Of a stretch of DNA of 64,000 nt, positions 24,284 through 36,000 are shown piece after piece; position 1 is the stretch's first letter, and each line of letters opens with the position of its first letter. This DNA comes from Anarhynchus alexandrinus. Its lineage: Eukaryota; Chordata; Aves; Charadriiformes; Charadriidae. The stretch spans positions 3,809,981 through 3,873,980 of the forward strand of contig VUYV01000061.1 in NCBI GenBank assembly GCA_008711295.1. Reading direction: 5' to 3'. The position numbers were made by a program, and so were the translations under genes. Under the pieces are notes generated by a model. The model ran no database searches. It had not been told where the DNA came from and worked only from the letters and a program-made list of their open reading frames with translations.

Positions 24284-26597
24284 CTGTTTTTTTGAGAGAG
24301 AAAATTGTTAGTGAGGTGGAAGAGTTGGAAAGATCAAGATAATTTTGGACTTTGTCTAAATGTTTGTATCTCAGAGGACAGAGGTAAAATTCTCTATATG
24401 CTTTTCCACTTTCCACACCTTAAAAAAAAAAAAAGTTAAGTTCCAACCCATTCATTGGAATTGAGATATTAATGAATAGAAAGGATTTCAGAGAATAAAA
24501 TCTTATTCATCCTATTTGAGAAGGAAGAACAAAAATAACAAAACAGTCAAAATTCAGCTAAATCGACTACTGAGAGTGTGGTAGTCACAGTTTTAGTCAA
24601 AACTTCAATTTAATATCCGTGCCTTTCAGTCACAAAGTCTGGGGTCAAAAGTTAGTTTGTGAGAAGCTGAAGGAATAGATTTATACACTTTACAGGAGAA
24701 GGTGTATTTAAGATGAATGATTCCCAGGTCTTGAGCCCCTGGAAGCAGGTTTTCCTGGGGTTTTGACGCTTCTGAAGACACTCAGGCAAAGTCAGATACG
24801 AACAGTGCCCTGGAAGAGGTCTGGTGCAGGGACCGGAGAGACTGAGCTCGGCACGAGGGTGGCCGGAGCCACAAGCACTGCACAGCAGCCTTGAGGGGGA
24901 AGCAGCAATAGCTGTCTGGGGATTTGGAAGGCAACGGAGAAGGCGGCTAATTTACAAAAAAAAAGATCAGGAATTACTGTTTAGCTAAGATACCTCACTT
25001 TGGAAATTCCAGTCTCCACGAAATTTCACAACCATACTGTCCTTCCCTCTGGTGCTAAGTTGGACTCAGGTTGTTACTATAATGGATAATTAACTCAGTA
25101 ATAAATGGGATAACTCCCTTAGTAATTTTGTTATACTATGACAATAAGAGGCCACATATTTATACATTAACACTTCCATTAAAACTTGGCATTAGAATAT
25201 AATAAACACGTCACATTAATGTTATAGTGTGGCAGCACTGATCTATGTGGAAATCCTCTCCTTCTGTACCTTGTCCTCATCTTTGGGAAATGAAAATATG
25301 TATTTCTTTTTCTCACAGACATAAAATTCCAAGTAGGCTAAAGTAGTACCTCTAAAACAGAAAATCCCTGAATAATCATTAAATGCAACCAAAGATTTAT
25401 ACAGAAAGCCAAATGGCACAGACAGGAAAGTGCATATCTGAGGGATTATCTGGCATTCAGGATCAGGGTCCTCATCATACCACATGAAATAAATGTAGCT
25501 CCATTTGCACCATTTTAAATTTAAACATGGAGAATTATTAAACTGTATATAAATAAACCCTTATTCAGGCTTCAGAAGTGATTTCGATTATCAGCTGCAG
25601 CTTCCTGTTTCAGTCATTTTTGTCATGAACTTCACTTAAGTCACTCCATCTCAGTTTTTAGCACATCATTGTGCGACCTGGCTCTGCGGAAGAGACAAGG
25701 AAAGGGACTAAACAGCTCTTAATGCTGCTTTTTTTGGCAGTGATCCCGAGCTTAATACAGCAAGGTCTGGGTCTTGGACCAACGTAATTCTATATTCTTG
25801 TCCACATATTCAGCAGATGTCTTCTACCGTATTTTTTTGTTACCAGAGTACAAATTCTAGTCCATATAGCTAAAAAGTTGAAGCACGATTGTTTTACTCT
25901 GTATCATTCAATTCACGTCATGGTTTAAAATAGAAATGATGAGTCCCATTCGTCACAACTATTTTGCTTGCTTTTTACTGAATACTGATTTTTTTTTTCC
26001 AGCATTTGTAATTTAAAGGGTTGGATTTTTTTTCCCCATGGAGACTCTGCACAGCTGCTGATTATTTTTTTGGACACAGCAAGTAAAACAGAAACTGAAA
26101 AAATATCCTCAGAGTTAGCGAGGCGACAGTAAGTGGAAAATCATTGATGTTATCTAATGCCTAATATCAAGTTATTAGTTAGAATTTAATGCTCCATAAA
26201 TCTGAATCTTATCTAGCTTAATACTCTGAGCAATTTTAGCCATGATAGCACTTGAGACAGAATTTATGCGATCGTTCTAATATTTTGCTTCTTGATAGAT
26301 ACAATGGAACCTCATCTCAGTTTTGCATTTGCCCCCTCTTGAAAAACACTCTTCTGCTACAGAGACCCAGTGCTGCGTAGCTGCTGAAAGCTTTTTTTAA
26401 ATCCTTGTTTTTAAATGGTAAAGAGCATTAGCCTTTTGTGAGCACTCTGCTGCAAGCCAGCGGAATCTCCACCCCATTCTGAAGAGAATTATACAAGTCA
26501 CACGCAGTCCAAACTTACTCACTTCCTAGCTTTTGGCACTGTTGGTAATTCACGTATCATCAACGGAACTTAAGCGGGGGAGGTAGGGGAGAGGGTG

Positions 26598-26648
26598 ATT
26601 TAAAAAAAGAAGAAAACAAAAAAACAACCACACAAAAAAAACCCCACA
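26598..26648. repeat. A/C-rich low-complexity tract
   Basis: AAAAAAAGAAGAAAACAAAA, then AAACAACCACACAAAAAAAA, CCCCACAAC. Similar in composition and orientation to the tracts at about 8958, 16895, 42811 and 54004. Confidence 0.85.
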
Positions 26649-27209
26649 ACTTCAACTTTTTCCTGTCCCTACAGTTTGTTTGCAAGTCTGCCTTTCTCCC
26701 CAAACTTGGGAGGCTGCAACCACTGTTGCCACCCCCCAAGCTGCCACAAAATTGACTAGGTTAAATTGTGTACAATTACAGTGGTATTTTACATAAGGAC
26801 TTAGAGTTTGCTGCTTGTCGGCAACTGATTATCAGACTAATGTACTAAAAGCAAATAAAGGAAAAAACAATCCAATAACAAGAAACACCTATGGATTTTA
26901 TTACAGACAATCTCGTGGTGTAAAATGGTAGCTATGTAGAAGTTCAAGAATTTCACAAATCTGAAAAGAAAGCAAATAGTTATACCTTGGTTAAGCTTCC
27001 CAAACCCAGAAAATCAGCCTCACGCTGATCCTCATTTTATAAGGCATTTTAGTTTGTAATGTCAAACAGAAACACTAAAGGGCCAATCCAAATAACAGAG
27101 CCTGACTTTCTCTCCACGTCTATTATTCTTCTTTCCTTGCCTGCGTTAAGCCACTGCAGCTCCTTCTGTACTGCTTACCACCAGATTTCTTACACTGCTT
27201 CATAATAGC

Positions 27210-27345
27210 AGCCCATATGTTAGCAGGAACGGCGTAGCATGGTCCATTTGCCATCCCACTCGCCGACACCGCTTCTCCCATTGCAACTGCAGCGCTCCTA
27301 CTTACGGCTGTTGTTCGCGTGAACACAGAGGAGAGAGATACGAAG
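27210..27345. promoter_or_regulatory. Small CpG cluster
   Basis: Contains AACGGCG, ACTCGCCGACACCGC, AGCGCTCC, TACGGC and TTCGCGTG, roughly 11 CpGs in 135 bases, in an AT-rich neighbourhood. A 67-codon minus-strand frame overlaps it and has no recognisable motif. Function is unknown. Confidence 0.2.
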
Positions 27346-29126
27346 TATTCGATGCTTTTTAATGTCTTCGCTTTTTAATTAATGACGATGTTACTGCCTA
27401 AATTAGTCCCCGAGTATTTTTAGATGTCTTTTAGTGTAATTCAGCAGCTGGAACAAAGGATGTGAGCCAAGCACGATGTTTCTAGCCAGCTCACCCTGGG
27501 CTGGCATGGTCTGCTGGCCACGAGGGGTGTGTCTTTTGACAGCAACACAGTGGTGGCCTCAAATAACCTCTTAATATATCTCTGGAAATAGGAATTACAC
27601 AAGATACTGCAAATACTAAGCTTCCTTCAAGTTCAGAGAAAATACAAATATTTGATATAGCTAACATTCAGCACAAATATGCCAAATTAAATATTACCCT
27701 TCTCAGAGGACTGCTATTTAGCCTGTGGCATTTAGGGTCTAATATTTCAAAATTCCTTGACTATTAAGATTTTAGGAAACAGAACATTTTAATAGGTTCC
27801 TTAACTTCTAGATGGTCTATATTCTTTCATGCTTTCAAAACAAGCTATTCAGAAATAGACATGAATATGTAGAAAACCACAGTTTTCCAGTTGACCAAGT
27901 AAAACTTGTGCGCTCAGAAAACATGTTGCTGTATCACTTACTCCTTCAGTAGATCATATGTATTATTACTGTCATTATAAAACATTCTCTCTAGTACGAT
28001 GTCCAAACGTTAAATGAAAAATCCTGTATTACCAAAAGGCTTACTCCTGTAAATATTTGAGAGACTTCTGCTCTACGTATGGAAGAGGATAAAAAAACAC
28101 CAACCCAAAAACATACAAAACATACACTTTATTATACCAGCTATCTCTTATCATATAAATCCTAGTCTGCAAGTCATAATCCCAAACATCCACATTTCTC
28201 ACATAGAAATTGCAGCAGTACACATACTTGTTTTAAGTATTTCCCTGAGTTAACACAAGAGTAATTGAAAACAGAATTCCTAGTAAAGGACAAAACGGAA
28301 AGGTTTGCTTATCCGGTGCTCTGAAGCAGTGCTGTTTAAGCCAGCCAACTCATCGGTCTTTGGATATGAGAGTGCTCAAATAATACAGTGTATTCTGGGA
28401 CAGATAAGATTTCAAGTGAATGACCCTGGGCCACTCCCAAGGTTTGGAAAGGAATAGCAGTCACCTAAACTTTAAATTTTCTGTTCACAGCTAAAATATC
28501 CACAGACTGTCATTTTATAGAAATTTATCTGTTTGAAGGTCTTCTAGGAAGGATTATAAGACAATATTTCAGACTGTGGATTGGTAGCATCAATACTGCT
28601 TCAGGTACTAGAGAGCTGTAATATTACACTCCTATTGTGAAAGTCATTGCCTTTCGGCTGTAAGTTATTCCTCAAGAACATGACTCCCAAAAAGAAAAGC
28701 ATTTTATCATAACTTTGCTGTTACCGGTATAAACACACTCAAGTGGAGAATTCATTCAAATGCCATATAAAAATTCATCTTTAAAAGTGTCAATTAGAAG
28801 CACCTTCACAGATGTGAAAATCACTGACATTTGTGGTTTATAAATGAATCTCGCACTTGTCTAGTTCTCAAAGTACATTTATTTCTGTACCTTAAGAGGA
28901 AAAAAGCCCAAAGATATCCAGCTTTTTAATACAATCAGTAGAAACAGATAAGATGATTATTTCAGAAATTTCATACTCATTTTCACCTGCAGAACTGACA
29001 TTAATCTTAGAACTAACAAATATCTAAAGAGGTAGATGGGAGAATAGAGACAGAAAACTGTCATGTAACCTACAAGACAGTGAGAAAGAAAAACAAAAAG
29101 AAAATTCTGCACTATAGGACTTAAGA

Positions 29127-29141
29127 TTTTTTTTTTTTTTT
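29127..29141. repeat. Poly-T tract
   Basis: Fifteen T bases on the plus strand. Confidence 0.9.
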
Positions 29142-29449
29142 GTGGCAGACAAAAGGAAGAAACTTAGCTCTAAATTGTGAATATACCAGAAAATTGTCTC
29201 TGTGGCATCCCATAAACTCTTCTAATTTTGATGAATGTCTTAGAAATCCATGAATGCACCAGGGACACTTCAGAGAGCAGTAAATGACCTAACCCAAAGT
29301 TTGAGAACAGAAGACATCTTCATATGCTAAAATGACTTCATTTGTTTTCATAAAACATGGGAGGAACATCTGGCAGGACAGGAAAGGATGCTGGAGCTTT
29401 TTAAGGCATCAGAGCTGAAGTTAGCAGGAGGGATTTGGGGGCTGGGTTG

Positions 29450-29465
29450 TTTTTTTTTTTTTTTT
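29450..29465. repeat. Poly-T tract
   Basis: Sixteen T bases on the plus strand; a 65-codon frame passes through it and is not a gene. Confidence 0.9.
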
Positions 29466-32239
29466 GATTGCTTATTTGGTTTTGGCAAAGGGGTACATCA
29501 CATTTCTGGGACTTCGAGAAAATGGGGTAGAACCTTCGAGTCCAAAACTGTATGGAATGGATTGCAAGGTTCCTTCAAACCTTGAGAAAGCACGGTAGAT
29601 TAAAGACCTGTGGAGTGTAGATTTTCAGATTAAAATAAAACCCTGCAAAAGAAGCAGCAGTATTATACCACCTGCAACAACTCCATCCATTTGGAGGAAA
29701 ACACCAAAAAGCTTCTGAGTCACTAAAACCAATACTTGTATTCCCAGTCCTATGCCCGAATGACTGGGCTGATCCAATTTATTTGTGGCAATTTGTGGTG
29801 CCTCGAAGGTTATTTATTGGATTTGCATTAAGACAAATTATCTTGATAAAATGAGACAAACATCTCAGGGAAATAATGTACTCAGCCAACTCCACATGGA
29901 TACTTTTAGTACTAACAAAAATCCTGAAAAGCAAAATGCAGCTGCCATTGCTCTCATTCCACAGGCTGTACTGAACAAAGAGTAGTGCTAACTGCTGCTT
30001 AATTAATGGTGATAACTAGCCCACACTCTTTCTCCCAGGACCGAGCATAGGGCTGTATACACTATTGCACAGCATCTCACATGCCACCCGTCAGAAAGCT
30101 GCCCCAGGGGATTTTTTGGGTGGCGATGCCCTACGAAGAGCACCCGTAACCCCTAGTCTCAGCGAAGCTTCATGCGCGAGCATGAAAACACTAATATGCT
30201 GGACTGTTGTCGCTAGATCAACAAATATGTTTTCTTCAAGTACAGAATCGAATGTTATTAGTTCCAGCATGGGAGTACGAAAATAACCTTTCTTCCTAAC
30301 AATTCCAGAGTTTTCCATTTGGTAAATGGATTTTTCCTGCTCTCCATGTTTCAAAAATAGAACTAAAACTAAAGTCACTGGGTTTGGTTAATTTATCTTA
30401 TTGGGTTTTCCTTTTATTGAACCCCCAAAACATAAATACTGAGTGGGTGAAAGCAGAAATTATAAAACATGGCAACATAACTTATGAACTAATATACCTG
30501 TTATTTTTTCCATGTTAGTTTCCAATTTCTCTGTCCAACAGTATCCAAATTAGAAGTCTGATCATATATCTAATCAAAATTTTCATGGAATACCCAGAAG
30601 CTCATTGTTTTAACAACACAGCATTTAGTAATACAGTAAAAATACTTCACTCTGCAGTTTTGTTAACATAGAAATATATAACCGGTCAAGTTACTGAATT
30701 CAGAACCCTGCTGGCACCATCAACTTTATCATATGCAACTTCACATAATTTATCAAGAATCATTTCAAAAACAGTGTGCTCCCTTCACTAGTTCTACTGA
30801 AAACCTTTTCTGTGATACTTCCAATTTGAAGCTGACCTTGCTTACTTGGCTTTAGACTTTTATTTTTTGAAAAATCTGTTAACACTACCACTCAATTTAC
30901 ATAAACCAATACCACAAATGCAAATGTAGAGGCCACTATAACAGTTTAAAATATATCAAGTCAGAGAGTACAATTTTCTGACAGTATTACTAGAATTCCT
31001 ACCGTGCAATAAAATTCTGTGAGAGCATTTAACTGATAACATACTTCATGTTACCAAATAATAATAATGTTAAATCAAAATGATTGAAGCGCTACTGCTT
31101 GAGCCCTACAGCAAGATACAGATAGCTATAGCTTAAAATTACTAGCAAAGTAATGAAGATAAGTGGATTCTTAAAGAAAGGCACAATGACAGCAGGAGTT
31201 AACTTATCAGACAAACTTTACACTGAGAGATAAAAACAATTACTTTAAGACTTTTAAATCTGTAGGTTAACATAAGATTGATAAACTGACTGGAGACAAT
31301 TATCTCCGTATTACAAGCATTAGTCAAAATCGGTTGCATTAAATTGATTAAAATGACCTTTTGACAAAAGAAGGCATAATTAAGTACAATGAATTATCAT
31401 TCTGCTGCATCTTTCTTCTTGCAAGAATTACATCTTAGCTTAAAGCTATATGACTACTATTCAACTAGAAAAATATACAGAAACATTTATGAAAAATCGG
31501 CAAATGGCACAGGGTTACTGTAAATGTATGGAGTGAGAAATATAGGTCATATATGCAGAGTGACCTGGACTTCTTGTTAAACTGAATCCACAACAGTCCA
31601 AAACAACATCGAACTCCGGTGGATGTTAAGAAGTTCATGTGTTTAGAACATGCGTGTGCGTACATGCAGGTACCTATGAAGAATGTAGGACACATTATGG
31701 GAAGCCAGACAGTACCCTAGAAACCAGATGCCCCAAGAGGACTTCGGGCCTGCATGATATGCAACTTCAAAACCAACGGTTTGGTCCAACAGCAGCTAAG
31801 AAGCACTTTTGACTTGACTGGCAAGTGAGAGGCAGTTCTTGGCTACCTCGTCAGACTGTGTGTATCTCTGGCCACCTCGTCAGAGAAGCATTAGGCACAT
31901 GGGTCAGACAGAGCCTGCTTGGTTTCTTATCAAGCTGGCAAGCCATGGAAAACCATGTGGCAGGGAGCTGGGGAAAAGCCCAGGGTACGCTGGGGATGCA
32001 GCTGGATAGAAACAATAGAAACTGCTAATGACCCACTTACAGACTGGACATGGAATGAGCAAGATGGCGAATAACCTGGTAAACATGATTTTCAGTGCAA
32101 TATAATGGCTTAAAAAAGTATAAGTTATTTTAATGGATGGATGGTGTATAAGTGCAGTAAGTGTTTTACCTGGTAAACAAACTTAACAGACCATTGGCAG
32201 AACAGTTAGTTCAGCTTTGAGATACTTTGAACTACGTGA

Positions 32240-32545
32240 TTCTCAACAGAATGCTGACAGACTGGAACAGGTTCAGAAAGCGTTCACACAAATGATTTTT
32301 CATGAGTATAGAGAGAGCCCTGAGGAACTCTGTATATACAACTTAAGAGAAACAATGTTAAATGATTCGATCATCAGTAAAATACTGTCATGAGAAAAAG
32401 TTTATTCACTGTGTGACTACTCAGTCCAGCTGAGAAACGACAAAGCAAACGGAGAGTAATTGGTAACAGAAAAATTCAAACTGGACATAACACACCAGTA
32501 TGGAATAATGCATAACTGAGCTGGGAAGACATTTACAAAACACCA
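32240..32545 (+). repeat. Ancient CR1/L3-like fragment
   Basis: In order: GACTGGAACAGGTTCAGAAA, ACACAAATGATT, GAGGAACTCTGTATATACAA, CTTAAGAGAAACAATGTTAA, GATTCGATCATCAGTAAAAT and ATTCAAACTGGACATAACAC. These match the order of blocks in an old amniote CR1-like ORF2 end (GGGTTCAGAAGAGAGC ... AGGAGCTCAATCTATTTAGC ... TTGATCACAGTCTATAAGT ... TTCAGACTGGAAATAAG). It is heavily decayed and its edges are uncertain. Confidence 0.55.
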
Positions 32546-33099
32546 TTGATCATAAGTTAAATACTTCTGATTATCTTTTTCCTTTAAATTTTTTTTGAAA
32601 GGAAGTTCTCTGCCAATTCACTGGGTTTCTTCAGTCAGAAAAAAAGGTACAGCTACTGAGCTATCCTGCATTATTACTGGTTTTATCAATTTACGTATTA
32701 ACTACATGATTCCTGAAGTTCACTAAAAATGGAACTGTATTCTGCACTCTAGAAAAAAAAAAAAAAGTTGCAAGTAGACCCTGTGCCATCTTGAGACAAC
32801 AGAAAGAAAGGACATGAACAGAAGCAGGCGGTTAGAAGGAAGGATAAGTGCTTGATGTGACAATCACAAAAGGGAATTGCTAATTGAAAATACTCCCTTT
32901 ATGGCCTACTTAACTCTAGTCCAAAACACTGCGTTTGAAACAAACCAATCCCCAGATATGAAGGGAAGAGAAACAACTGTCATTGCTCTACAGACCCCAC
33001 AGAAGAGCAAAGCCTCTCCTTACAGGCAGTACAAAGGAGCCAGTATCTGGAAAAGAGACCATGAGAACAGAAAATAACTCTTATAGCAGTTTATCAGAA

Positions 33100-36000
33100 G
33101 TAGCAGCCAGCAAAAGTTAAGTATTTTCTTGATCAAAGAAAATAGTAACATTATTATGCTCTGGAAGAGCAAATCATCTCAATTTCAAGAAAGCTGGAGA
33201 TAAAACATGTACCTATCATGAGCAATTAGAATAACAGACTGCTTTAATAATCTTCATCTCTGAAGACAACGTGGAATCTCTCTCATCTCTTTCAGAGGAT
33301 AAATTTGACCAAATCAAGAGGTTTTTTTTCAATATTAAACTCAAATATACACCTTCCTGTGCTTTCAGAAAACCTGCTCCTTACTGTCCATAGCATTTAA
33401 GCCAAACTCTTGTAAAACATTCTATGATGTTTAACAAACGTAGGAAACAAATCCCAGAGGTCACACAAGACAGTTTCATAGGATGATTTAATCAGCACAC
33501 ACCAACCGACAGAACATTTTCATTCTCACCGCTTAGTGAGAGGTCAGGATAAACACAACAAGCAGACAGCCCACGTTTCACGGCTCTGGCTTCTGTTGGT
33601 GCCTGACATTTTGCAGAAGAACCTAGCTTCACCCAAAAACTTGTCACGGTATTTGTGGCAATCGGCTAGTCCGCGAGCACACTACAGCTGACAACAAAAG
33701 CTGTCGTCACCAGATGTGGCCACTCCACTTCAGACCAGGTTTGGTACCAGCTGGAATGACTCTTTCTGTTAAGATCAGCACACTTCCCACCACTTTCTAC
33801 TTTGGACCTTCAAAGTATCCCCAAAACCTCTATAAATCCTGAATTAAAAAGACAGGGTAAGTTCTTAGCACCTGGTTTCAGTTGGTTCAGATGCCTTGAC
33901 AGAAATATGCATTATTTTTCTGAATGGCACAGGAAATGACAGTAAAGATTCACGGTAATCTCATGATCCTTGAGTTTAGAGTAATCACAAAAGAGAGACA
34001 CATAACAAGAATTGACTTGCGGTAAAGTTATCTGAAAAGCAAAAGTCTCTTGGATATACATGATGGACACATAAATGAACAGTTTTGATCTGCTCACTTG
34101 TATTTTTCCTGTCAACCTATTTGATCTGGTAAAGTCATCTGTCAGTGAAGCAAAAGCAGCTTTCAAGAATGGCATCTTTGGTATTTTCCACTGGGGCAGA
34201 ACTAAACTTTTGAAGGAATTCTGTATTATGATAATCAATGAGGTGAAATTTAACATGGAGCACTGTACAAATGGTATTAATAACGCACCACTGAAGAAGG
34301 TATTTACCGAAAATGCAACTCCCAGAAGCACCCTCATCTTCTGCAGAGAAATACTACAACAAAGCAAAAATCCCATGTCAGCACTCAGCAGCGAAAAGAG
34401 AAAGCACATGACTGAGTCTTCTGTCTGATTTGTTTGGAAGACAATGTAGCTTGGGTTTGGGACGAGGAAAAAAGAAAAGGAAAGAAAACAAAACCCGTAA
34501 CAGAAATTGCGTCACCATAAGAGACACAAGAAAAGATGTTGACCCAAGTTTTAAAACATAACACATATTTAATGATAAATAGCCACCCAAGATAAATGAT
34601 TAATTTCCTACCAGTAAGAATTAGAGGACACTAGTATACACATATAGTGTACAGCCACGTACAAATCTTTCCAACACTTGCATCTAACACTCCTTGCTTC
34701 TATAACAGTCAATAGCACACTGTTATTGAATGTATATACATTACGCTATTGGATATTACAGCTTGGAAAACCTTTAGCATAATGTAAAGGCAATGTGCTT
34801 TCCTGAGAAAATTATTTTTTTTTCCTTCTGAGCACATGGAATTTGTTCCCTGCTATGCAAGCAGTATAAAATGGTCTTTCAGTTAGTCTTTCAGTTAGTT
34901 TTGAAAAAAAGAGTATATATATTATATAACAAGATTTTACTTGCAGTGAAACGTCTTAAAAAGCAAAACTCTGTTGGAGATGTATAGTAAAATATTATTC
35001 AGAAATAGCAGGGAGGTGGTTTCATGGTGCATTTCATGCCATAGTTTTAATCTGTCAGCAGATCACCCTATCAGATACTTAAAAGAAACATATACTGCAA
35101 CCAGTTAAATGGCAATCATTTTTGGCATTTCATATACTGACTTCTGTTCCATTTCTATTATTTCTGTCCTCTCTTTTTAATTAAAGCAGAAAGGGGCAGA
35201 TTACATCTGAAAAATCAACACCTGCAGGTAAAATATGAAAGCTAAATTTAGGTACGTTACACAAATACAACTGGAAAAAACCTAGTCCACGCTGAAATAT
35301 GCTTTAGGTGTTAGAATAATTTTTAAATCTTCTAGATCCTGACATTTATTATGCATCTTTTCCCATTTTTCCACTCACCAGACAGCGTACAAGCATGAAA
35401 AACGGTATTTTCGTTTTTTCCCATGAAAGTCTTTTCAACTGCACCTATGTCTAGAATAAATGTAATTATTTTTCTCCTGCATACTTGCATATTTCTGCAT
35501 ACAGTTTCAATAAAAATAACTCTTAGTAGGAAGCATGAATGAAGAAGAGTGTGTGACATTTACAGCGAAGTGGCAGGATGCAGACTACCAGGAAAAGATA
35601 ACTAAAGTCAATGGTGAGTGCTTGCAAAACGTAAGCCAGTTTGGCAGAATCTGATACTGTACTGCAGTCGGGAAACTAGATAACAAAAGGTTGGCAATGT
35701 GCATTCTGCTCTTTAATAGAAAAGTTGATATCAGATAAGCTAACAGCCAAATAGTCACATCGCGTCTTTCCTCACAATAACATGGACAGGAATACCTGGC
35801 AGTACTAAAATTTAATGGTATTTTGTTTGGAAGGAAAACTAATCTGAATTGTATGCTAAGATGACCTTTCATTTAGATAAAAGTTAATTTAAAAACTACT
35901 CCTTCTGAAAAAAAAAAAAAAAGAGCATAACTCATTAAGACCATTTTCTGTAAAATGGCAAGTATCTAGCCATTGTTACATGTTTCAGCGCTATAAAATG

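Larger units (their letters stand above)
19011..32239. other. Gene-free AT-rich stretch of intron 1
   Basis: Apart from the simple repeats and the CpG cluster at 27210, I recognise no exon, RNA gene or transposon. Two somewhat GC-richer spots occur at about 20830-21130 and 24720-24940. The first carries a 142-codon plus-strand frame without recognisable domains. An ambiguous base (N at 17423) lies just upstream of this block. Confidence 0.6.
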
